From NCBI RefSeq assembly GCF_022549495.1, contig NZ_JAKZGD010000004.1, positions 1-64,000 on the forward strand: a stretch of 64,000 bases of DNA, in the 5' to 3' direction. Each line of letters begins with the position of its first letter. The first letter of the stretch is position 1. Under the pieces are notes generated by a model that did no database searches, was not told the DNA's origin, and was given only the letters and a program-made list of their open reading frames with translations. Both the position numbers and the translations under genes were made by a program. This DNA comes from Acinetobacter sp. ANC 4805 (lineage in GTDB: Bacteria; Pseudomonadota; Gammaproteobacteria; Pseudomonadales; Moraxellaceae). Shown here piece by piece: positions 37,641-46,123 of this stretch.

Positions 37641-38501
37641 TTAATCACCTACCCGAATGCGTGCAGAAGCAGTTGCATTTGTAGTGGTATATGTCCCTGG
37701 TGCATCTGTGAACGTACCATCAGCTAAGGTGATAATTTGGCGATTATATTGTTTAGGGGGGGGGACAGGTTCTGGGTTAGATGAGGTGTAATTTGCAGAT
37801 TGAGCAATTACTTGAGTATTCGCCGCATTTGAATTGGATGTAGAACCTAAGCTCGATGAATAAAGATTTTGATAACGGCTTGTCACACGACGCACATAAT
37901 CTTGTGTTTCTCGAAATGGTGGAACACCACCATATTTATCAACATTACCTTCACCTGCATTGTATGCAGCCACAGCAAGTTGGGTATTACCATTAAAACG
38001 TTTTAATAACCAACTTAAATATCTCGCCCCACCAAAAATATTTTGTTGAGGGTCATAGGCATTACTGACATTGAAACGACGTGCAGTTGCAGGCATAAGT
38101 TGCATTAAGCCCTGAGCGCCGACAGGTGAGCGTGCATTAATATTAAAGCCTGATTCAGTATGCATGACGGCTTTAATTAAACCTTCAGAAATGCCATGTT
38201 GTTGAGCAGCTTGGCGGATCAGTTGGTCAAAGGCATTTTTATTACGGCTATAACTTGGCAGAACAGAGGCTTCACTTGAACCCCAATTACTATAACTATG
38301 AATATTACTGTCAGGATAATAGGTTGCTTTTACAACTTTTAGATGGCTGTATTCTGCTTTCTTTTTATTGGTCAGCAAAGTTGTGCCATTATTATCTTTA
38401 AATTGATAAATCGTCTGCCCAGCATAACTTGATACTGTACAATTTAGAAAACCGATCGTCCCCAAGCAAAGGGCAAAAATATATTTTGTTTTGTCCATCA
38501 T
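37641..38501 (-). CDS. Lytic transglycosylase (SLT domain) with DUF4124 N-terminus
   Basis: 286 residues from ATG 38501 (a GTG at 38537 opens the frame but has no ribosome site and spoils the signal peptide). A cleavable signal peptide is followed by a short DUF4124 segment (IYQFKDNNGTTLLTNKK). The SLT domain then has catalytic Glu in HTESGFN, SPVGAQGLMQLMPATARR and VAAYNAGEGNVDKYGG. It cleaves peptidoglycan glycan strands to 1,6-anhydro products in the periplasm. The C-terminal ~80 residues are low-complexity Ser/Asn/Pro-rich, and a C9 coding tract (plus-strand G9 at 37756-37764) sits there. Confidence 0.88.
   Translation of the reverse strand: MMDKTKYIFALCLGTIGFLNCTVSSYAGQTIYQFKDNNGTTLLTNKKKAEYSHLKVVKATYYPDSNIHSYSNWGSSEASVLPSYSRNKNAFDQLIRQAAQQHGISEGLIKAVMHTESGFNINARSPVGAQGLMQLMPATARRFNVSNAYDPQQNIFGGARYLSWLLKRFNGNTQLAVAAYNAGEGNVDKYGGVPPFRETQDYVRRVTSRYQNLYSSSLGSTSNSNAANTQVIAQSANYTSSNPEPVPPPKQYNRQIITLADGTFTDAPGTYTTTNATASARIRVGD
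37756..37764. repeat. Nine-base homopolymer G/C tract inside a coding sequence
   Basis: Nine consecutive G on the plus strand, read as C9 coding V-P-P-P at about codon 246 of the transglycosylase gene. A one-base slip would change the last ~40 residues. The window is otherwise AT-rich, making the tract stand out. Confidence 0.7.
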
Positions 38502-38993
38502 TATAATATTCACAAAAGATGAGCATAAGTTCTTCACAGCAGTGTAACAAAAAAAAGTGGAAAAAGAACTTTGGCTACAATTTTTTTATTTTCACTGTCT
38601 GACAAAAATCAAGTCCATTTGTGCGAATGTTCAGCAAAAAAAATTAAAATATTTTTTTTAAAATAGAAGTCTTGACTTAAATAAGTCATTGATTTTTTTC
38701 TATTAAAAATAGTGGTTAAAAAATGATCAATTTGATTGTAAGCCTTATTATCAGCTAAAAACAGTTTGTCAATAGCGAAGAAATCCACAATTTTATCCAC
38801 AGCTTTTGTGGAAAACTGTGGAAAAGTTTGAAATATAAGCAATCCAGACAGTTTTGACATAATTTGGTCACAATTTTACCAGTATGAAACTGAAATATGA
38901 CGATTGGACGAAATTGAAAAATTCTTTAGGTGCGCATCTTTTCGGAATGGGATAAAATCTCGCGGTATTTTTGTTTATGAGTAAATCACGTCT
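38502..38993. promoter_or_regulatory. 492-bp AT-rich intergenic region with DnaA-like boxes
   Basis: Between divergent transglycosylase and ttcA genes. It contains long A and T runs (38575-38720), a cluster of DnaA-like boxes at 38781-38825 and then the ttcA leader. A minus-strand frame of 83 codons (38609-38860) runs through the boxes, but its Phe/Lys/Ile-rich product looks like a by-product of AT richness. Confidence 0.6.
38781..38825. promoter_or_regulatory. Cluster of four DnaA-box-like sites
   Basis: One perfect consensus TTATCCACA (38793-38801), a near match AAATCCACA (38781-38789) and two inverted TTTTCCACA copies (reading TGTGGAAAA at 38807-38815 and 38817-38825, 10 bp apart) occur within 45 bp, next to a 100-bp AT-rich stretch. 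Binding by DnaA is inferred from sequence only. Confidence 0.6.
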
Positions 38994-39899
38994 ATGTACG
39001 CGCCAGTGGAGTCCAACCAAGGATTTAATTTTAAGCCTGAGCTTCCGACGAGTTCGGCATATTATCGCCTGTTGAAAAAGCTACGTCGTCAAGTTGGGCA
39101 TGCAATTCGTGATTACAACATGATCGAAGATGGCGATAAGGTCATGGTATGTGTATCTGGCGGTAAAGACAGTTATACCTTGCTCGATATTTTATTACAG
39201 TTCAAGCGTATCGCGCCGATCAACTTTGATGTCGTTGCTGTGAACCTCGATCAAAAACAGCCAGGTTTCCCAGAAGATGTTTTGCCGCGCTATATGGAAG
39301 AAAACAATATTCCATATTACATTCTTGAAAAAGACACTTACACCATTACTAAGCGTTTGACTCCAGAAGGCAAGACCTATTGTGCCGTGTGTTCACGTTT
39401 ACGCCGTGGTTCGCTCTATGGCTTTGCACAAGAAATAGGGGCAACTAAAGTCGCTCTAGGTCACCATCGTGATGACATCATGGCAACCTTCTTCTTAAAT
39501 TTATTTCATGGCGGTAGCTTAAAAGCAATGCCACCGAAACTTCTTTCCTCAGACAAGAAGAATATTTTGATTCGTCCTTTGGCATATGTCGAAGAAAAAG
39601 ACATCATCAAATATGCTGAATTACGTCAATTCCCAATTATTCCGTGTAACTTATGTGGTTCACAAGAGAATTTACAGCGTGCCATTATTAATGACATGCT
39701 ACGTGAATGGGATAGACAACATCCTAAACGCTTACATAGCATTTTTGGTGCATTACAGAACGTATCGCCTTCGCAATTGGCTGACCGTGAATTATTTGAT
39801 TTCGAAGCTTTGGATAGTCAACGTGAATTTGACTTAAAAGACCCAGAAGAGATGAAAAATCGCCTTGATGTAGTCAATTTAAGTTTCGCTGCTGAGTAA
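38994..39899 (+). CDS. ttcA: tRNA 2-thiocytidine(32) synthetase TtcA
   Basis: 301 residues. It thiolates cytidine 32 of certain tRNAs in an ATP- and [4Fe-4S]-dependent reaction. The PP-loop SGGKDS lies at 55-60. Cluster cysteines are CAVC (130, 133) and CNLC (218, 221; one of these is the third ligand). The [20 protein letters not shown] segment is typical of the family. The start ATG 38994 has only a weak ribosome site. The gene lies downstream of a DnaA-box cluster and is followed by its own terminator. Confidence 0.96.
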   Translation: MYAPVESNQGFNFKPELPTSSAYYRLLKKLRRQVGHAIRDYNMIEDGDKVMVCVSGGKDSYTLLDILLQFKRIAPINFDVVAVNLDQKQPGFPEDVLPRYMEENNIPYYILEKDTYTITKRLTPEGKTYCAVCSRLRRGSLYGFAQEIGATKVALGHHRDDIMATFFLNLFHGGSLKAMPPKLLSSDKKNILIRPLAYVEEKDIIKYAELRQFPIIPCNLCGSQENLQRAIINDMLREWDRQHPKRLHSIFGALQNVSPSQLADRELFDFEALDSQREFDLKDPEEMKNRLDVVNLSFAAE

Positions 39900-39913
39900 A
39901 ATATAAGTTTTTT

Positions 39914-39943
39914 AAAAAAGACACTTAAATAAGTGTCTTTTTT
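39914..39943 (+). terminator. Terminator of ttcA
   Basis: 13-bp stem (39914-39926 with 39931-39943), loop AAAT, followed by a long T run. Confidence 0.93.
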
Positions 39944-40099
39944 TTTATAAAAAAGCCTAAAAAATTGAATTCTTCGTACAAAAAGTCATAGCCTAAAATA
40001 AAAATTACGTGCTATAACAGGGCACAAGCAAATTGCTTCATGTAATGTCATCTGGATAGATGGCACAAGAAATTGAACAAATACATTTGAGGAATAATC

Positions 40100-40483
40100 A
40101 TGGCTGCATTTTTAACTGATGATTGGTTTGCAACTGTTGAAAAACTTACTGCTGAAGCGGGTGATTTAAACTTACCACCAGCACTTGCGAATTTAGCGAT
40201 TAACTTAGTTGTAACCGATGCAGCTGGTAATACCGAATTGGCTTTAGATGCAGGTAAAATCCTAAAAGGTTTATCTGCGAATGCAAAAACAACTTTAAAT
40301 ATGGATGCTGAAACTTTACGTAAAGTATTCTTAGAGTTTGATATGGCTGCTGCAATGCAAGCATTCATGACAGGTAAAATCAAAGTACAAGGCGATATGT
40401 CTCAACTTATGGCTTTACAAACAGCTAAGCCAAGCCAAGAACAAAAAGATTTATTCAAGAAAGTACTTGAGCAAACTGCTTAA
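40100..40483 (+). CDS. SCP2 sterol-binding-domain protein
   Basis: 127 residues from ATG 40100 with GAGGAAT upstream. The SCP2 fold is suggested by NLAINLVVTDAAGNTELALDAGKI, then TTLNMDAETLRKVFLEFDMAAAMQAFMTGKIKVQGDMSQLM, the classic end of these lipid-carrier domains. It is a free-standing single domain, cytoplasmic, probably binding a hydrophobic ligand. In bacteria such proteins accompany lipid or quinone metabolism; no such partner is adjacent. Monocistronic with its own terminator. Confidence 0.85.
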   Translation: MAAFLTDDWFATVEKLTAEAGDLNLPPALANLAINLVVTDAAGNTELALDAGKILKGLSANAKTTLNMDAETLRKVFLEFDMAAAMQAFMTGKIKVQGDMSQLMALQTAKPSQEQKDLFKKVLEQTA

Positions 40484-40493
40484 TTCCTTTCTA

Positions 40494-40523
40494 AAAAAAG
40501 CTTACCGATTGGTAAGCTTTTTT
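40494..40523. terminator. Bidirectional terminator
   Basis: Perfect 13-bp stem (40494-40506 with 40511-40523), loop GATT, between converging SCP2 and MltF-like genes. Confidence 0.94.
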
Positions 40524-40534
40524 ATACCTTAAAT

Positions 40535-41644
40535 TTAGATATCAATACGGCTGCTAGTCTTTAAATGCTCTAAGTAGGTTCGGATACGTGTTACATATTG
40601 AACAGCTTGCTTATAACGACCATTTTGAGCTTGGTTACGCTGTAAATAATCGTATAAATTTACCCATTGATTTGGGTTCTTACCTTGAGCTTTGATTCGT
40701 TTCTGAATCTGGTTCACTGCGCCTGGTCCCATATTGTACGCCACTAAAGCATACCAATTACGGTCTGGGTAAGGTACATTGCTAAATTGGTCTAGCATCA
40801 GATCAAAGTATTTGGCGCCGCCTTGAATGCTTTGTATTGGATCTGATCGGTTACTGACACCCATTGCTTGTGCTGTACTATTGGTCAACATCATTAAGCC
40901 ACGTACACCAGTGGGAGAAACTGAGGTTGGTTTAAGATAAGACTCTTGATAGCCAATTGCTGCGAGTAAATGCCAATCTAGATTATATTTAGATGCACTT
41001 CGTTTAAAACTTGCTTTATAAATTGGTAAACGCTGATTTAGATCTTTCTGAATCGTAGACCAGGCTTCAGGTTTCACTACATTCCGATTATAGAATGAAG
41101 CGAGCTGTTGCGTTGTACCCAATTGCTTACTTTGACAGACAAAACCACTTGCGGTAAGCGTTAATGGATCATCTGCTTGCTGAAGTACCCAATTAAGTTG
41201 TGGATTTAATCCATTTTTACTTAAGCTGGATTGATCACCACAGCTCGCCGAAAAGGAAACAAGGTGTTTGCTTTCAATCGTTGCAAGATTTGCAGTGGTC
41301 ATCGCTATGTTGGCTTTGCCTTGAGCGATCCATTTCAATGCGGTGGCATTGTCAGGAACTGTTTTAAAATCAAGTCTGACATTTAAGCTTTGGGCATAGT
41401 TGCGTGCTAAGTCATAACCAAAGCCATGTAAAAACTGACCGTCTTTAAATACAGTTGTTGGATTTTCAACTGCAACCACTGTTAAAACATTCGTTGTAAC
41501 AACAGCATTGTATTGATGTGATTTTTCTGCATTCAAGCTATTGAATGGAATGATTGCAATTCCGAGTGCGACAGCTTGAAATGAAAGTTTGGAAGATAAA
41601 GAGTTAAGGCTAGGCCTCGACCCAGAACTTGAATTACTGTGCAT
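40535..41644 (-). CDS. mltF: MltF-like membrane-bound lytic transglycosylase
   Basis: 369 residues with GGAG upstream of ATG 41644. After a signal segment (VALGIAIIPFNSLNA) comes a solute-binding-protein (SBP_bac_3) domain (LTVVAVENPTTVFKDGQ, GFGYDLARNYAQSLNV, WIAQGKANIAMTT). An SLT catalytic domain follows with Glu in GYQESYLKP, SPTGVRGLMMLTNSTAQAMG and VAYNMGPGAVNQ. This order is that of MltF, whose first domain senses peptidoglycan fragments. It is shorter than E. coli MltF (~518), mainly in the first domain, so the regulatory half may be reduced. No lipobox is obvious. Confidence 0.88.
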   Translation of the reverse strand: MHSNSSSGSRPSLNSLSSKLSFQAVALGIAIIPFNSLNAEKSHQYNAVVTTNVLTVVAVENPTTVFKDGQFLHGFGYDLARNYAQSLNVRLDFKTVPDNATALKWIAQGKANIAMTTANLATIESKHLVSFSASCGDQSSLSKNGLNPQLNWVLQQADDPLTLTASGFVCQSKQLGTTQQLASFYNRNVVKPEAWSTIQKDLNQRLPIYKASFKRSASKYNLDWHLLAAIGYQESYLKPTSVSPTGVRGLMMLTNSTAQAMGVSNRSDPIQSIQGGAKYFDLMLDQFSNVPYPDRNWYALVAYNMGPGAVNQIQKRIKAQGKNPNQWVNLYDYLQRNQAQNGRYKQAVQYVTRIRTYLEHLKTSSRIDI

Positions 41645-42519
41645 GTTGTCTCCGCTACAGGTAATTTATGCCCAAAAAGTTCAGCAAAACAATGCTCTAA
41701 CTTTTAAAAGTTGATAAATTCAATAAGGGTGGGCAAGTCATGACGCCATTCAAAATGACATAGGATTGATGGAAGAAATGATGATTGTGTTACACACCAT
41801 TCACAAAGTGTACAAAAAACAAACAAAATCAACTTAGGGGCGCATATTAATCGTCAAAAAAGGGATTGTCAAATTTTGATCAGTAAAAAAATGAGAAACA
41901 CCTCACAAATACTTGATTAAGAAAAGAATAAAATTTATACACTGTTGTGGTGTTGAAATAAGGAATACAATGCAAAAACTTGTAAATTAAATGTTGTATT
42001 AACGTAGTTGGATTTATGAGAGAGTGAAAAATTTGACATACTCTTCCAAATATTAAAGTGCCATTTATGAAACTTGAGCCATCTAAAATAAGTGACTAAG
42101 CAATGTGCTGGCGAAGATTTCAGAATAATTGAAGATTATGGATTACAGTTTATTCAACCACAAGCGATCTTAAATTTTAAGATATTGCCAATAGAATTAC
42201 AGAACAAGGTAACTTCATAAATATAAAAGAATTTCAAATTCTATTGAACTACAACGTGATTTAGCTTAAATCATTGTTTAAGTAAATGTTTCTATCATAT
42301 GAATCATAGCTTATTTTTATAGCAGAGTTGATTAGTACATACGATGTATACATATTCGCTAAGTAGTCTGTAACGTTTTGAGCTTTGCTCGTGGCTAAAT
42401 TGCATGTTCCTAAGAAAACGATATTGTTTGTCTATGATTCAAATTTTCTATACTGATAACTAAAGGAAAATAATTTTCTTATCCGATATAAATCAGCTTC
42501 AATCGAGAGAGTTTAAAGT
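41645..42519. other. 875-bp gene-poor, decayed-looking region
   Basis: No intact gene. The first ~180 bp hold the MltF-like promoter side. The rest contains scattered open fragments, notably minus-strand codons at 42261-42431 and a plus-strand stretch at about 42129-42218 ending in TAA. I see no terminal inverted repeats of an insertion sequence. It separates mltF-like from a greB gene and probably marks past deletion or insertion. Confidence 0.5.
42261..42431 (-). pseudogene. Possible gene remnant, 57 codons without a start
   Basis: Minus-strand open frame bounded by TAG and TAA. The product includes IVFLGTCNLATSKAQNV and DYLANMYTSYVLINSAIKI and looks protein-like, but has no early start codon or ribosome site. 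I do not recognise the family. Confidence 0.25.
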
Positions 42520-42993
42520 TTAATGGGTATAGCTGATATTTGTTATGTACCAAACTTTTGTACTATTAGGGGCTTGCACTTGAATTTCATCATCCACAGA
42601 TTTACCTAAACAAGCTTTAGCTATAGGAGATTGGAGCGAAATATAGTCTTTACATCCATAAATTTCTTCATCTCCGACGATGCGGAACTTAATAATTTGA
42701 CCATCGTCATTTTCTAATTCAACCCATGCTCCAAAATAAGCCTTTCCATCTTGTTCTGGACTATATTCAACCTTATGAGCAACCTCAAAAAGTTTAGTTA
42801 AGTATCTAATTCGACGATCGATTTCTCTTAGTTTTCTCTTGTTGTAGTGGTAGTCAGCATTTTCCGATCTATCACCGAGGCTTGCTGCCCATGATACGAT
42901 TGCCGTAATTTCTGGACGTTCTTTACGTACTAAATCATTTAACTCATCTTGTAAGCGTTGATAGCCTTCAGCTGTAAGTAACTTGCGATTCAA
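42520..42993 (-). CDS. greB: Transcription elongation factor GreB
   Basis: 157 residues from TTG 42993, supported by GGAG 10 bp upstream; no ATG is available at the N-terminus. The family pattern is clear: coiled coil with LGDRSENADYHYNKRKLREIDRRIRYL, then the FKBP-like domain (VGDEEIYGCKDYISLQSPIAKACLGK). It rescues backtracked RNA polymerase by transcript cleavage, accepting longer fragments than GreA. The C-terminus ends WYITNISYTH. It lies beside the decayed region and a truncated plus-strand frame, so its flanks have been rearranged. Confidence 0.93.
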   Translation of the reverse strand: MNRKLLTAEGYQRLQDELNDLVRKERPEITAIVSWAASLGDRSENADYHYNKRKLREIDRRIRYLTKLFEVAHKVEYSPEQDGKAYFGAWVELENDDGQIIKFRIVGDEEIYGCKDYISLQSPIAKACLGKSVDDEIQVQAPNSTKVWYITNISYTH

Positions 42994-43044
42994 GATAAAT
43001 ACTCCAAAGCCTTAAATAAGGCATCAAATATTGAAATTTTATGT

Positions 43045-43200
43045 ATGGAGCGCCACGTACTAAATGATTGGCGCGGTGAATTCATTGATTTTACTAATGA
43101 ATATTCTGAAGAAAAACTCCCTAGTTCAGATAAATTTTGGGTACAAGATGGGCAAGATTTGTTAGCTCTCCTAAATAAGAGGAGAGCCAACAGCGTATGA
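43045..43200 (+). pseudogene. Possible C-terminal remnant of an unknown gene
   Basis: Plus-strand frame, 51 codons from ATG 43045 to TGA 43198-43200, open back to 42972 where it overlaps the greB start. The product (ending FWVQDGQDLLALLNKRRANSV) has normal protein-like composition but no ribosome site, so it looks like a truncated 3' end. A 66-codon minus-strand frame over the same bases looks less natural. Confidence 0.3.
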
Positions 43201-43222
43201 TAAATTATTTGAAAACATTTCC

Positions 43223-44038
43223 TTATTTAATAATTAAATTATTCCACTCAGAAGGTAGGGTACTCATCAATGAGTTGCCGAGCTGATGGATTTCATTTTC
43301 TGAGAGCGGGCGATTAAGTCGACGCCATTGCCCATCAAGCAATAATTCCAGTGGTGTATATTGCGATTTATAATTCATTTTGGCTGAATGCGGCACCCAA
43401 TAGCCTAGATATAAGTAATCTAGATTGAGCGTGCGTACATATTCAATTTGTTTAAGGATCGCAAATACACCCAATGAACGGCGTTGTTCATTTGGATCGA
43501 AAAAGGTATAAACGGCAGAGAGCCCATCATCCATTAAGTCACATGTGGAGACCGCAATCAGTTTCTGATCATCCCAAAGTTCGATAAAGAAACTTTCTGT
43601 GCAGCTATGAACTAAAAACTTCTCAAATTGATCCAAACTTGCAGGATACATATCACCATCTGAGTGGCGTTCATTAATGTATCTTTCATATAAATCATAA
43701 TGTTGTTGAGTGGCTTGCGAGGTTGGCAAGATACTCATTGTTAAATCTTGATTGCGTTTCCATGCCTTTTTTTGGCTGCTATTCATTTTAAATTCTTGAA
43801 TTGGAACGCGACAAGATAAACATTGACGACATAAATGGCATTCAGGTCGATAAACAAAGTCACCGCTACGACGAAAACCAACACGTGAAAGTTCAGACAA
43901 TGTCACCACATCAATACGGTGAATCGGGTCTAAAAATACCATCCGAGCTGACTTATTATCAAGATAACTACAGTCGTGTGGCGGCGTAATATAATACTGT
44001 AAGTCATTTAAAAGGGACTTGGGTTGGTATGATTTCAT
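43223..44038 (-). CDS. bpt: Aspartate/glutamate leucyltransferase (Bpt)
   Basis: 271 residues with GGAGGG upstream. It transfers leucine from Leu-tRNA to N-terminal Asp/Glu, creating N-degrons for ClpS/ClpAP. The N-terminal ATE domain has HDCSYL and the cysteine cluster CHLCRQCLSCRVP; the C-terminal GNAT-like half has AVYTFFDPNEQRRSLGVFAILKQIEYV and LGYWVPHSAKMNYK. It is 28 bp downstream of aat on the same strand, so the two are likely cotranscribed. Confidence 0.95.
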   Translation of the reverse strand: MKSYQPKSLLNDLQYYITPPHDCSYLDNKSARMVFLDPIHRIDVVTLSELSRVGFRRSGDFVYRPECHLCRQCLSCRVPIQEFKMNSSQKKAWKRNQDLTMSILPTSQATQQHYDLYERYINERHSDGDMYPASLDQFEKFLVHSCTESFFIELWDDQKLIAVSTCDLMDDGLSAVYTFFDPNEQRRSLGVFAILKQIEYVRTLNLDYLYLGYWVPHSAKMNYKSQYTPLELLLDGQWRRLNRPLSENEIHQLGNSLMSTLPSEWNNLIIK

Positions 44039-44066
44039 GAATCTGTCCCTCCAAGGTGTTAATCCA

Positions 44067-44798
44067 TTAACCGTCTAATTTTGCACAAAGTGCTATTGTT
44101 TTACTTGAAAATACACGTTCTTGATAACTTTTCCAATTGATAGAGGGGGCAATAATTACATCTTGTAACGATTTTAGATAGACTTGGCGAGAAAGTGTAC
44201 AAGCACCCAAGCTTAAAAGATGGTCATTGACCAATTGGCAATCTATCCAAGGTAATTTATTTTCCTGACCAATCAACATCAGTGTGTAAAAAGCCATTTT
44301 AGAAACGTCGGTTTCAGTACTAAACATGGACTCACCAAAACAACCTTTTCCAATCGTTACACCATATAAACCACCGACCAATTTTTCTTGGTGCCACACT
44401 TCTACACTATAGGCATAGCCTGCTTCGAATAAGGCACAGTACCCTTGAATGATGTCTTCACTAATCCATGTTTCATTGGCATAACTACGTGGGCGTGAGC
44501 ATGAGCGAATGACATCTTCAAAAGCATGATTAATGGTAATGTGATAATCATACTTTTTCATATTTCGAATCAGCGATTTACTTGGTTTGTACGCATAAGG
44601 CTCAATAATACAGCGAGGCTCTGGACTCCACCAACAAATCGGTTCATCTTCGTTGAACCAAGGGAATAGACCGTGTGTGTATGCTTCAAATAAGGTAGAA
44701 GGGGAAAGATCTGCACCTATGCAAATAAAGCCATGTCCTTCTGGATCGGCTTCAATAGGATCTGGGAAAATATATTGTGATAAAGGTAGCGCTTGCAT
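44067..44798 (-). CDS. aat: Leucyl/phenylalanyl-tRNA--protein transferase
   Basis: 243 residues from ATG 44798. The open frame extends to TTG 44873, but that start lies in an inverted repeat and adds 25 residues absent from the family; neither start has a clear Shine-Dalgarno. The enzyme adds Leu/Phe to N-terminal Lys/Arg for N-degron degradation. Family motifs: [64 protein letters not shown], and [19 protein letters not shown]. With bpt it forms a complete secondary/tertiary N-degron tagging pair. Confidence 0.95.
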   Translation of the reverse strand: MQALPLSQYIFPDPIEADPEGHGFICIGADLSPSTLFEAYTHGLFPWFNEDEPICWWSPEPRCIIEPYAYKPSKSLIRNMKKYDYHITINHAFEDVIRSCSRPRSYANETWISEDIIQGYCALFEAGYAYSVEVWHQEKLVGGLYGVTIGKGCFGESMFSTETDVSKMAFYTLMLIGQENKLPWIDCQLVNDHLLSLGACTLSRQVYLKSLQDVIIAPSINWKSYQERVFSSKTIALCAKLDG

Positions 44799-44845
44799 AG
44801 TTGCTAAAGTGAATAAGAATGATTCTAAATTAACGCAACTAGAGT

Positions 44846-44876
44846 GCGTTGACAATCTATTCCAAATTGTCAACGC
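44846..44876. repeat. Perfect inverted repeat between trxB and aat
   Basis: 11-bp arms GCGTTGACAAT/ATTGTCAACGC (44846-44856 with 44866-44876), nine-base spacer. No T run follows on the minus strand, so it is not a standard terminator. Each arm contains a -35-like TTGACA/TTGTCA, so it may be a promoter/operator for aat-bpt. Confidence 0.6.
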
Positions 44877-44891
44877 AAGAGAATATGGAGA

Positions 44892-45857
<966 letters not shown>

Positions 45858-45904
45858 TTATATTAAAACTGTTAAAATTATACGTTAATCCACATCAAAG
45901 TGGG

Positions 45905-46033
45905 GTGGATAATATTGATAAACCTAATCGAATTGAGCTATATCATGGAGAGCATTTACTGATATTTCATCAATGTTTGCAACAACAATGGATGTTAACA
46001 ACAACAGTAAACAATCGTGCATCTTTTTTGTAA
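45905..46033 (+). CDS. Possible small ORF in the ftsK leader
   Basis: GTG 45905 to TAA 46031-46033 gives 42 residues including NRIELYHGEHLLIF; the frame is open back to 45824. Composition looks protein-like rather than random, but there is no convincing ribosome site. It could be a small gene upstream of ftsK or chance. Confidence 0.25.
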   Translation: MDNIDKPNRIELYHGEHLLIFHQCLQQQWMLTTTVNNRASFL

Positions 46034-46123
46034 GAACGAGTGCATAATATAAAACTTATTGATCAAGGTCAGTTAGACCTTAATCGATACCTACAAATAA
46101 CAAATTGGGTTACAGGACTGTAT

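Noticed and set aside
38609..38860. 83-codon minus-strand frame over the DnaA-box region
   Set aside because: AT-run-driven Phe/Lys/Ile composition, no ribosome site, and it covers the DnaA-like boxes, which explain the sequence better.
42990..43190. 66-codon minus-strand frame upstream of greB
   Set aside because: The opposite-strand frame over the same bases has a more natural protein composition, and the minus frame only meets greB by chance adjacency.
46040..46123. GTG start for ftsK
   Set aside because: No ribosome site; ATG 46124 has AGGA at proper distance and fits the family N-terminus.
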